A stretch of 37,494 nt of DNA from contig BFEA01000133.1 in NCBI GenBank assembly GCA_003427395.1, positions 506,640 to 544,133 on the forward strand. The letters are read 5' to 3'. Positions 19,962 through 29,434 of this stretch are shown here, one piece after another (positions within the stretch are counted from its first letter, which is position 1; each line of letters opens with the position of its first letter). Source of the DNA: Chara braunii (Eukaryota; Streptophyta; Charophyceae; Charales; Characeae). Below the pieces are notes generated by a model that was given only the letters and a program-made list of their open reading frames with translations, had not been told where the DNA came from and did not search any database. Position numbers and translations under genes: made by a program.

Positions 19962-21662
19962 CGGAGGTAACCCTACAACTTCCCTCTCTCCCCTTTCCTC
20001 CTCGTCTCTCCTCTCCCTGCCTGATAAATTTTGTTATTTTTGCGAAGCAATTTCTCGTGTATACTCGGTCTCTATGCGCCCTAGCGGGGAAGGATATGCG
20101 GAATGGATAGATTGTCGATAGTGTGTCGCACGAGCCCACGACTCGTGCATCCAATACCGAAATGACAGTAAGCCTTGGCTGTGCCCCTTGTGTCGGGTTG
20201 ATAAGATCCCCATCGAGACTCTCTTTCTGGATGCCACGTCAGAAGGGTTAGAGAAGACCCGGAAATTTAGAAGGGCCGAAGTATGGACAGATATAGCCTT
20301 GATTGCCACCCTAGCGGGTAACCCCCTCCAGGACTTCACCAAGGAAGACCGGAGGAGGGCCAATGAAAGAGTTCGGGACTACCGCTGCAATGAGGGACGA
20401 TTGGAAAAACGAAAAACGGATGGTAGCGGGATTTGGATGGTAGTACCGCACCCGTTCATGAGGTATGACTGGGTGAACACAACGCACGAAGAAACGACTG
20501 CCCATTTTGCCGTACGAATTACGGAGGCGGCAATCGACAAAAATGAGTGGTATTGGTCCAATATTCGTGACGATGTGAAGTTCATCGTCGCGAACTGTCA
20601 GGTCTGCGTTGCCGACAAGGCGTCGATTCAACCGCCGAGATCAATAGTACCGACGGTAGTTGAGCGGCCTTTTCAAAGGGTTAGCATGGATACCACCGAT
20701 ATTGTGGTGCCCCCTGGACCCAATACTAGCTATGAATATTCAATCCTACTCGTGTTCGTGGACCGTATCCCTGTCGTACGCGACAGGCAGCCAAAATTGT
20801 GCGATGTATCAATCGATTTTTAAGGATGCACCAGGACACGGAGGATATTTTGACCGATAATGGGGTAGAATTCAGGGGAGAAGTCTTGAGGAATCTGGTC
20901 GTACACGACGTTGCTATTTGGAATACCGCACCCCATATGTCGCAATCTAACGGGCTGGTAGAAAATGCAAATAGGGTAATAAAGACTGCGCTACGACACA
21001 ATATCGTGGCGCGGGACCCTAGGCCCTGGTCCGATATCGTGGATCACATCCTGGCGGTCCATCGCGGAACGCCTCATGAATCGACGGGCCTAAGCCCGTT
21101 CCAATTACGGACCAATAGTGTGGCCTGCGTTTCGATATCGAGCCTCCCATATGAGTCTTCGTTGAACCGACGGCCCACGAGAGCCACAATTCGGGACAAG
21201 GCCAAGCGACACATGGAACTGATGGAAAGGTCCCTGCCCCGATTAGCCCGAAAGCGACAAAAAATGACCGAGTTGGCCCACGGCCGGCAGGTCCGTAGTT
21301 ACGAGGCTCTTAACAAGAACGCGGGTCCACGGCCCAAGTACAAATTAGGGAACTTGGTGCAGGTAAGGAAATGTGCTCGCCAGGGAAAGATAGCGCCACG
21401 ATTCTTCGGGCGATTCCGAGTGATCGAGCTTGGACCGAACGGAGTGAACACCGTGCGCCTCGTGCCAGAGGTCTCAGGGAGCCGATCGGCGCGGCTGATC
21501 ATTCGCCACGTGTCTTACCTGCGTCCCCTCCCTTCCTCCCCATCTCCTGCACCCTCTTCCTCCTCCTTGGCTACGACAGAAGACGATGACTCTCCATCGC
21601 TTTTTTCCTCCCCTGCATTTCTCGCCTTTTCCCATACTCTGTCCCCGCCATCATCGCCATGA
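19954..21662 (+). pseudogene. pol: pol, second part: PHD-like finger and integrase
   Basis: After a Ser/Leu-rich linker, a C4HC3 finger occupies 20032-20193 (CYFC, 23 residues, CR-stop-C, 4 residues, H, 2 residues, C, 11 residues, CPLC, with Trp two before the last Cys pair). TAG at 20119 interrupts it. Integrase follows: an H..H region (YDWVNTTHEETTAH) with CQVC near 20597, then a DDE core with MDTTD (20689), LTDNG and SNGLVENANR (about 35 residues apart). A deletion of about 22 nt near 20765 shifts the frame (compared with the - strand copy). The C-terminal GPY/F-like part is FFGRFRVIELG, ending in HVSYLRPL, then a Pro/Ser tail. It would integrate cDNA; the finger may read histone tails. 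The stop overlaps ORF A as ATGA. Confidence 0.88.
20032..20193 (+). other. PHD-like C4HC3 zinc finger within pol
   Basis: Spacing CX2C-X23-CX2C-X4-H-X2-C-X11-CX2C, with the W-x-C-P-x-C ending typical of PHD fingers. The - strand copy has the same 54-codon spacing at 33974-33813. It is separate from, and upstream of, the integrase H2C2 zinc-binding region. PHD fingers commonly bind histone H3 tails; targeting of integration is an inference. Confidence 0.75.
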
Positions 21663-22141
21663 GTTTTCTTACGGAGCGAGCTCTCGGCGATCACCTGTTT
21701 GCGCCACGAGGCTACATCTCAACGATTCGGCAGGTTCATCATCCGCGGTTCAATCTGGATCTTCTACGACTCGGGCAATTCTTTTGCACTTCGGGGGTAT
21801 ACGCAGTAGCCGAGTTCCGATTTGCGGGCAGTCACCACGCGGTTGTGCTGGCAAAGGAAGTAGCTGTCCATCGGCGGTCAGCTCCAGGGATCAGCCACAT
21901 GTCCACATTTGTCGGCTTGAGCGGTGATATCAGCACGATCACTCTGTTGCGGCATACAGCTATCCGGACGTCACTGAGGGAGTGGGGACAACAGTTGGCA
22001 GCGGAGTGGAACCACTAGCTCACGCGCCATGGGGACAATCTTGTCCCTACGGATGACATCGATCTTGGTGGGATTCGAGCATCCCGGCACGAGCCGGCGG
22101 TGGTGCTTCCGGAACTTATCCCCTTTCAGCGTTCCCAATGA
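21659..22141 (+). pseudogene. ORF A, unknown protein downstream of integrase
   Basis: 161 codons from the ATG at 21659 to TGA at 22139, with one in-frame TAG at 22016. No recognised domain, signal peptide or membrane segment. The - strand copy (32362-31884) is similar along its whole length: shared blocks include HPR...LLR, FF.T, AEF.F, a SH.S block, RHTAI and a TDDIDL/TNDIDL block near the C-terminus. Conservation at protein level between diverged copies, together with ATGA overlaps at both ends (21659-21662 and 22138-22141), argues it was a real gene translated by coupling to pol and ORF B. Function unknown. Confidence 0.7.
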
Positions 22142-22735
22142 ACCGCTCCCAACTCTCCACCTTCGCCCTTCCATCTCTATTTCCCACCTTTTGGCAGTCT
22201 AGTCTTCACCCTCTCTTCTCTTTCTGCCTGGAGCCGCTCGCTGTCCCCCTCCTCGATCCAAGGCAGTGGAGGCTCTGGTGTGAACACTTCGTCGATCTCT
22301 CGGTGTGCCTGGTCGGAGTGCGACTCACGTGCACAAGGGACGAAGAGCATCGTGCCCGGATCGAGTACTTGGAGTTGCTGATCATCCAGGCCTGGAGGAC
22401 GGACATGGAGGGCAATCTTCTCGGATTCTTGTTCGGATCGGTGCGGTCCGGCCATCGCCAACTGATCGTGCAGGAACTCATAGTTCCTCTTGCGCAGTTG
22501 GTAGACGATCTCCCCCTTAAGATCGTCTCGCAGAGTGATGAGAGCTCCGTCCCGCACGTCCTCACACGAACGCTGACGCCATACCTTAAGTGGTTAGCGT
22601 GTCTGGTGGAGCCGGGAAGCGGCCGCAACCCGCCATCACAGCGGGGATATCTAGACCCACGGGAAATAATTGACCTCGCTTTCTTTCAGGATCGAACGAC
22701 CCCTGAAGACGAGGAGTTAGCGATCGAAGAAGAAA

Positions 22736-22766
<31 letters not shown>

Positions 22767-23229
22767 TGAGGAGGACGTCGAGGAAGAGACACCGGAAGAG
22801 GGCAGTTATAGTAAACACAACGAAGGAGAGCAGAGTGAAAGTGAAGAAGAAGAAGAGCAAGGTGAAGAAGAGGAAGAGCTAGAGCTCGAAGAATCCGAGT
22901 GGGAGATCTTGGCGGAGGAGGTGGAACAAACGGATGCTCAGGAAGAGGACCCCGAGGCAGCGCGCAAGAGGGAGGAGATCGCGGCCGGAAAGCGACAGTT
23001 GGAATTCGCCAGCGGAACAAATCTACAGATCGCCGACGATCCGGCCCGAGATCCGGAGCCGCCCAAGCCCGAAGATGGAGACCCAGCTGCCGAGACTTCG
23101 AGCGCACCGACAAGGCGACGACGAAGCCGATCCCCCTCCTTTTCCACCTCCGACCGTCCACCAGTTCGAACCCGTACCGATGCAGGCCATCGGGCTTCGT
23201 CCCCGGTCGTTATCCCACCGTCCCCTTGA
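22138..23229 (+). CDS. ORF B, acidic protein of unknown function
   Basis: An open frame of 363 codons. Residues 1 to about 190 look globular and are similar to the - strand copy (31887-30898): PTFWQS, the IQAWRTDMEGNLLG block, LTRTL.P.L and others. About residues 190-265 are dominated by Glu, with long E runs from GAA/GAG repeats. A charged region and an Arg/Ser tail (TRRRRSRSPSFS) follow. The start is fixed by ATG inside the ATGA overlap with ORF A, the same in both copies. There is no signal peptide or transmembrane segment, so it is not an obvious envelope protein despite its position. Acidic plus Arg/Ser-rich ends suggest nuclear or chromatin contact, as an inference. Its 3' end overlaps ORF C by 155 nt. 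Confidence 0.7.
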
Positions 23230-23707
23230 CCATCTCACCCTCCGCCAAATCACCACCCATGTCACCTTCCCTCGTAATCCCTTCCCGATCGATACCTTCC
23301 GTTTCTTCTACGCCACCCGCCTCGTTGTTACAGTTCACCCTCATCCCTCGACCCGATGCGCCCTCCATGACTTCTGCCTTCACGCCCTTCTCCTTAGTGC
23401 CGCGTGGCGAGGCCACAATATCGTTGAGGTTTATTGCATGATTACGGGGACTATCCCCGCATGCGAGAACTACGACCATTTTCAAGCGGCACTCTTCTGA
23501 ACCTTCGCCACTCTCTATCCTGATTACGTCACCTCCTTCCCCTACAGTGGTAATTGCTTCCCCCATTTCCACCGGATTGTCCGATATCAGGAGCTTCCGG
23601 AAACGGTGGCACGGATGGAAAGTTTCTTACCCCCGCTCCCGACTAACCCTCCCCCTCGCCATGCCCCCATGCATCGTCTCCCCTTCCCCCTCCTCGGTGG
23701 ACATTGA
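23075..23707 (+). pseudogene. ORF C, unknown protein overlapping ORF B
   Basis: About 210 codons from the ATG at 23075 to TGA at 23705, with one internal TGA at 23498. The - strand copy (30968-30333) encodes 211 residues. Shared blocks: GLRPRSLS.RP, FYATRL/RYATRL, VEVYC, GTIPAC, YPDY and a Pro-rich tail ending near LPFP. It lies +1 relative to ORF B, as in the other copy. No known domain is seen. Pro-rich ends around a His/Cys-containing core give no clear function. Translation could use reinitiation, leaky scanning or frameshifting out of ORF B. Confidence 0.7.
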
Positions 23708-23907
23708 TGATCGGTTGATTGGTGTGCGCGCCACGACGATGGCGTGAATAATTCCCTTCTTGGATTGACGAGAGCCCTCCTGAGGAATTTGTAGGAGAGA
23801 GCCCGTATGCCACGTTGGATGACGTCCACACTCCTTCACACGATAAGTGGCAACGTAGAAAGCTCGGCGTGTCGATCGATTAGAGAGATCGACACGTGTC
23901 AAGATTC

Positions 23908-23927
23908 AAGCAAGCAGGAGCTTGCTT
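23908..23927 (+). promoter_or_regulatory. Conserved hairpin before the 3' LTR
   Basis: An 8-bp stem AAGCAAGC / GCTTGCTT with loop AGGA, followed by AAGATTGGAACCCC and then the LTR about 28 nt later. The - strand copy has GAGCAAGC-GGGG-GCTTGCTC at the same place, so the outermost pair changed from A-T to G-C with pairing kept. The purine-rich loop lies where the polypurine tract is expected. A role in plus-strand priming, RNA 3' processing or packaging is inference. Confidence 0.6.
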
Positions 23928-23955
23928 AAGATTGGAACCCCGTGGGCGTCACATA

Positions 23956-26634
23956 TGTGATGGACCGATTTCTGTTCCGCGCGATATTCTGCGCGGTAGC
24001 AACGAGGGGTCCTAAGCTGGGAAGGATAGACCAATTAAGGGAGATCGGGATTGAAGGGAAATTGCATCGGTGTCCTCGCTTTTTTGTCTGTTCTCTTTCG
24101 TCACTTCTTTTTCAGATGGATGGATTTAGGCCCGGGCAAGTCCTGGGATGATTGATTGAGTGGCTGTCGCGCCGACCAGGCGCGATTAATAACGATTGAC
24201 GTCGCTTCTTTTCAGTGCTGCTGTCGGATTTTAGGCGCGGAGACGGCGAGGGAATTTTGTTTCGTTCTTTTTTAATTTCTTTTTCGAATCTTGCCGAGCC
24301 CTTGATGGCTCTCGAAACTTCGGATTTTCTTTTCGGAATTTGTGCTTCCTTCTTTTTGCATTAGCTAGGAATTGAGGAATTTAGGAATTTTTTTTGGAGC
24401 CGCGCAACGCATTTTGCTTACGCGCTTCTTTTTGCGGCTGCAATGGAACTCTGATTAGTCGGTGCCCTTAATCGTGTGTGTAACTGTAATTTTGGGCGGC
24501 CGCCATTATAACTGTATCTTTCTTCTTGAACATCGTCTTTCCCGCTCTCGCTGTTTCTCTTGCTGTGTCTAAGCTAGCCCACGGACTGCATGGTCGGATC
24601 GATGCGTGGAGAGCGGCTACGTCCCCCACGCCGCGGCCCGGCCATGCAGAGCGTAGGCGCTCCCTCTTCTAATCTCCTTTCTAAGTCCATGCAATTCCGT
24701 GTTCGTCGCGCATGCATGCATACTATAAATTCCGGTTGCGCGATTAGATAGCCCTCTTAACCAGCTGTTGGAAGCTCGGGGTAGCCCGATCAGTGAGGGT
24801 CGGCTCACAAGCGAAGTAAGAGGTGAGTTGAAGTGGGAGTCAGGCGACCCGATGAGCTGGTGCCAAACGCGTGGGGTTGACGCGGGCCACGACGGACTGT
24901 AGGCGCGGGCGAACGTGACGGGTGCGGGAGGACTAAGCGGGGTGACGACTTCGTGGGTTGCTGCATGACGACGGACTGTCCGCATCGGAGAGGGAAAGAG
25001 AGGAAGAGGGAGTTGAGGTTGATGGACGTGGATTTGCAGTTTCTTTGTCTTTTTCTCCCTCTCTGTTGTTGTATATAAATTTTGATCTCGGTTCAGGGCG
25101 CTTCGCCCGATTTCTTTTGTTTTCGGAATTTTGATTTGGTTTCCGCTCACACGCGTTTTGTGTTTGGTCTCGATCTCGTTTGTCGTGTGTCTTGTCGAAT
25201 GAATGAATGAATGCGATATCTGTTGCTTTTCTTCTGCCTGATCCTTGCCTTCGCTTGTCATTTTTGATACACTCATAAGCATAGTAGGAACTTTTGCGTA
25301 GTCGTCAATAATGCTCTTATTGATGGTTATCCTCGCACGCTCAGGAGCAATTGTGTACGAATCACAGAATGATTAGATGACTGCGTAGTTGTGGGATCGA
25401 AAACCAGCAAGTACCACACGGGGATGTGAGTAAGCGCGATCTGATCTGCGCAGTCTACGTGTATCCACGCGCGCCAACTTGCAACCGCCGACGAACTTAA
25501 CACCCGATTGCTCTGGGATTCTCTTCCGATCGTATGAATGGATGATTGCATTGTGGGTAATGGATGAGGTGATTGCCGCTTCTCTTTCCGTTTTTGCTCA
25601 TGCTAGGCCAGGTAGTTGATGTATGTGTCAGTGTGTCACTCACCTGCGCATGGAATGACTAACGATTGCGGGGATATTGAATGATTAGACGTAATAACTG
25701 GCCATTTTGCATCCGCAACGAAGCAACCATCCTGCATGAACACGTATATGCGCGATCCCATCCGCTCAGCCTACACGTACTCACACGCGGTGATTCACAA
25801 TCGTCGAATACTGTAACAAGCGCGGAATTTCTGAACACCGAACCCGGAAGTTCCCCTGCCAGGTACACACGCACCAAGGAATTCTACAACCTCACAGTAA
25901 CAAAATGACGTACTCGAGGGACTCAGATTCGTCGTGGGATCCAGAGTATTTCGTCCCTTGGGTGAGAGAGTGTCTCTGACAGAGACGCCCGGAGTTCCCC
26001 TGCCTAACCGAGAATCGTTTGTGCCCCAGGGAGTTCCACCAAGCCACGACCAGCGATCCAAGGTGTCCCGATTTCCTCACTTCGGATAACTCGCACTACT
26101 TCACATCCCCCGGCTTCGTTGTTATCGCCACCAACTTCCCTCCCTTTCGTCTCCTCCTTCTGTATCACCAACTCACGGTGGTACCGTGGAATTCCATCGC
26201 TCCGTACTGGCCCCGCACGCCCTGCGGAAATTGTCGGCGACGCGGCAACTGACGAGCCCCTGAAACTAGGGGGCCTAACCCAAGTGCGCGACGTGGTTGC
26301 CCCCAAAGCCCCGACTCATCAGAATCACAGCCACCTCGGACAGGCCTCTCCCCGAACCGCCGCTCCCAAAATAGACGGATCAAACGGCCTTGAATGCATC
26401 GCGCATGCCATCTGCCTTATGCTGCACGATATAGGACGCCAACAGACCGGAAGTAACTCGCCCTTAGCCCTATTGCACCCGCGCCCCTGAAACTTTGCCA
26501 CAGGAGATCTCAGTTCTGACCTTGGACTCCACCCCCACTTTCCGAAGAATCCTTGGCACACCCCTTTTCGCACTTCAGACCCACATCCCACTCATATCAG
26601 GAAGTCGCGCTGGGCGTGAGGTTCGGGCGTCACA
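23956..26634 (+). repeat. 3' LTR
   Basis: Begins TGTGATGG and ends CGTCACA, giving 7-nt near-perfect terminal inverted repeats. It is collinear with 12833-15507. The last internal bases (GGGCGTCACATA) mimic the LTR terminus, making the boundary palindromic (CACATATGTG). A long - strand open frame (24617-25282) mirrors the one in the 5' LTR and is not a gene. Confidence 0.92.
24724..24729 (+). promoter_or_regulatory. LTR TATA box
   Basis: TATAAA in ACTATAAATTCCG, equivalent to 13600-13605. In the 3' LTR it would drive read-out transcription into flanking DNA. Confidence 0.6.
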
Positions 26635-26635
26635 T

Positions 26636-26640
26636 CTCGC
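26636..26640. repeat. Target-site duplication, right (CTCGC)
   Basis: Matches CTCGC at 12828-12832 and is separated from the LTR CA end by one T. See the left copy for the caveat. Confidence 0.65.
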
Positions 26641-27234
26641 CACAACTATTTGAAAGGTATCTGGTCCAGGACCTGCTCAAGAGACCGGGTACATTTGGAC
26701 TGATCAAACATTTTGAATGTATCAAACCTTGAACAGGTCCACACACATTTCGCACGGTGATCAGTGGAGAAGGACCCAATCCTGGAGTAATTGGCACGGT
26801 GGTGATGTTCTTCTTGCATGGATTAAGAGTGGCTGGTTGTTGATCCTCATTATCGATAGCAACATCTGTTTCTCAAATCTTTCCCCGTGCAAGACCGAAC
26901 TCACTTTTTCCCTTTTTTCTTCAAAAGGACCTCCATACTCTGCTGTCTAAAAAACCAAAAGGAGAGATCGACAATTAGCATCGGTAGGAAAGCGTTCACG
27001 AGTCCATCATAAAAATCTAACATGCTACCTCCCTATTCGGAGGTAAACACTCAACCAAATGGCTAAGTGGATTGGGGTGAAAAATAAGCCCCAAGACAAA
27101 CACTTAACCCACCCAAGCACGGATTTTCCCGTGTCCTATTTTACCCTGTCACACACACCCAACCACAGGTCCTCGACACTGCCACCCAAGCCGTGTGCAA
27201 TCGCACGGCCGGTTGCCACGCTAGTCAATGCTAA
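26641..27234. other. Gene-free spacer between the two LTR elements
   Basis: Contains AACATTTTGAATGTATCA (26707-26724), which is also found left of the element at 12616. An open frame at 26717-26950 has no recognisable domain. The end of the stretch (27030-27200) is C/A-rich with CACACAC runs. No gene can be supported. Confidence 0.5.
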
Positions 27235-28376
27235 TGTGACGCCCGACCTCACGCCCAGCGCGACTTCCATATCGGAGTGGGATGGGGGCCCAGAAGTGCA
27301 AAAAGGGGTGTGTCAAGGATTTTAGGAAAGAGGGGGTGGAGTCCCAGGTTGGAACTGAGATCTCCTGTGGCAAGTTTCGGGGGTATAGGCGCAAAGAAGG
27401 CATTCACAGAAGGGAAGCTGTTGATGTCGTGCACCATAAGGCAGATGACATGCACAGTGCATCTCAGGCTAAAGATCCGGGGCACTTTTCCACGATCACA
27501 GTACCAACATATCTAAACACTCATGCATTCTTTAGCAAAATCCCAACAACATTGCCCTTGCTAACGAACTCAAATTTCGAGCTAAAAGGAAATGGGAATC
27601 ATAATCTTCTCTGGTTTCGCCTTTGTGGCTGGTCGCGTGGTTCGACCAATTGTCGGTGCCCCTCGGCTTCAGTGCGGGCTCGCCGAGCGAATTCCGAGGC
27701 TCGATAGGCCTGGTGCTGCCGACACTTTTCGCACGGTATGCGGGGCCAATAGTGGGCTATGGAATTCCACGGCACCACCATGAGTTGGTGATATGGAAGG
27801 AAGAGGTGGAAGGGGGGGGAAACTGGTAGTAATAACGACGAAACCGGGGGTTATGAAATACTGCGTGTTATAAGTATCCGGGTAATCAGGGCCCCTAGGA
27901 TTGTTAGTTATGGCGCAGTGAAAGTCGCTCGCACACAATCGATCGCTTTCTGTCAGACAGGGGAATTTCGGATTTCTTTAGTTCCCTTACCGTTTGAGTT
28001 GTTCACCTTCCCAGTATTCGCGGTATTCCGGGTCCCTCAGACTCTCACAATCAGACATCCAAAATGGAAATTTCGCAGCCATATCTGCTTGGAAAGCTCG
28101 GTCCCCTATATCCTCGTGCGGAGTTCCAGGCCGACTCACGCAGGCGAGCGCGTACGTAACGACTCGGTTCCCTCGAGGTCATGGTCGTGCGCGAGCGTGT
28201 ACGTGAGAAACAATGGGTTGGTTCAGCGGGTCGATCACATTCAACATGCATGCAGATATCCTATTCCTGCGGCGTCAAGTGAGATCCGATCATTATATAT
28301 CATACATGTGTCAAAAGAAAGGAGGAAAGAAGAGTAAGGATCGCCAACTTCTGATAGCACTCTTGTCGATCGAAAG

Positions 28377-28773
28377 TTAACGACCTGTGTAGCATCGCGC
28401 TCGGGCTCGGTGACCGAACCCGAACGCTCGGTACCGAGCCCGAACGTGGCCCAAAATAGACCGAGCGCGAACATTTTTATTTCTTTTAACTTTTTATTTA
28501 TTTTTTATATATATAGGGGTTGGGGGCCCCTGGGGGGCATCACTCATCACTCCTAAACATACATACACACACACACCATACACACGCAACCCCAGACACC
28601 CCATAGACACCCCACACACATCCCACACACCACATACACATGAGGACGCACTTGGCAGCCCCCTAATTTGTGCTCGGCCGAACATGTTCGGTTTGCGCTC
28701 GGCCGAGCGTCCGAACACGTTTGGCTGCTCGGTGGGGCGCCAAACATGTTCGGTGTGCTACACAGTTAACGAC
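28377..28773. mobile_element. Non-autonomous hAT-like transposon nested in the LTR
   Basis: The element proper is 28385-28765 (381 bp). Terminal inverted repeats CTGTGTAGCA and TGCTACACAG are perfect over 10 bp. The flanking 8-bp duplication TTAACGAC (28377-28384 and 28766-28773) is exact. Both subterminal regions are crowded with GCTCGG/CCGAGC and CCGAAC motifs, including the palindrome CCGAACATGTTCGG. An 8-bp duplication with short inverted repeats and clustered subterminal motifs fits the hAT superfamily. There is no transposase. The middle holds TATATATA and CA-rich simple sequence. Confidence 0.85.
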
Positions 28774-29087
28774 TAAACCAAAACATCCATAATTGAGCGC
28801 TTTCAATCATATCTGCAAGTGAGCGGTAGTCTCCCCGTAGATAGAGTCGAAACGGACATCGCAAAACAAGATTGAAAATCTAAAAAGATCGCTAATAAAG
28901 GGGACTCACATTCATTCCATCCATACGTACAAAATACAAACGACAAGGAAAATCCGAGACGATTTACAGAAGAAGTCCAAAAAGAAGGCTGCGATAAAAT
29001 TGACCATAGCAGAAAACAAAATTATACAGATGAACAGATGAAAATAAAGGAACAACGAAAAGAACCTTATCCCACACCCACACAACT

Positions 29088-29088
<1 letters not shown>

Positions 29089-29169
<81 letters not shown>
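29089..29169. repeat. (CT)n microsatellite
   Basis: About 40 CT units inside the - strand LTR. It lies on the side of the TATA box opposite to the (CT)n in the solo LTR once orientation is considered, so the two may be independent expansions. Confidence 0.95.
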
Positions 29170-29171
<2 letters not shown>

Positions 29172-29428
29172 CGCTCCTGATGCGGGCAGTCCGTCGCCGC
29201 GCATCAACACAAAGTTGTCACCCCGCTTGGTTAGAGCATGCAAGCCAGGTTCGCCCGTGCGCCACAGTCCGTCGTGGCCCCGCATGTCAACCCCACATAC
29301 CTGATACCAGCTCATCAGATCGACCAACTCTCACACTCACTCACCTTTCAAACTTGCTCGTTAGCCGACCCTCACTGATCGCGCTAACCTCAAAATTCTC
29401 AGAGAGGAAACTAATCGCGCTTGCGGAA

Positions 29429-29434
29429 TTTATA
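29429..29434 (-). promoter_or_regulatory. LTR TATA box
   Basis: TATAAATTCCGC on the - strand, the same context as in the other three LTRs of the window. Confidence 0.6.

Larger units (their letters stand above)
12833..26635 (+). mobile_element. Full-length decayed Ty3/gypsy-type LTR retrotransposon with extra ORFs
   Basis: In order: 5' LTR, initiator-Met-type PBS, gag-protease, reverse transcriptase-RNase H, PHD-like finger, integrase, ORFs A, B and C, a conserved hairpin, 3' LTR. The order RT-RNase H-integrase identifies the Ty3/gypsy (Metaviridae) group. The three ORFs after integrase and the finger before it are also present in the diverged - strand copy (27235-35074), so they belong to the family. 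The LTRs differ by many substitutions (about a dozen in a 120-nt sample compared by eye), so the insertion is not recent. Nearly all ORFs carry stops or shifts. Probably non-autonomous now. Confidence 0.92.

Noticed and set aside
22586-23161. - strand 191-codon Leu/Pro-rich frame
   Set aside because: Antisense shadow of the Glu-rich tract of ORF B (GAA/GAG read backwards as TTC/CTC).
21659-23707. ORFs A-C as an envelope gene
   Set aside because: No signal peptide, transmembrane segment, furin-like site or glycosylation-rich ectodomain could be seen in either copy.
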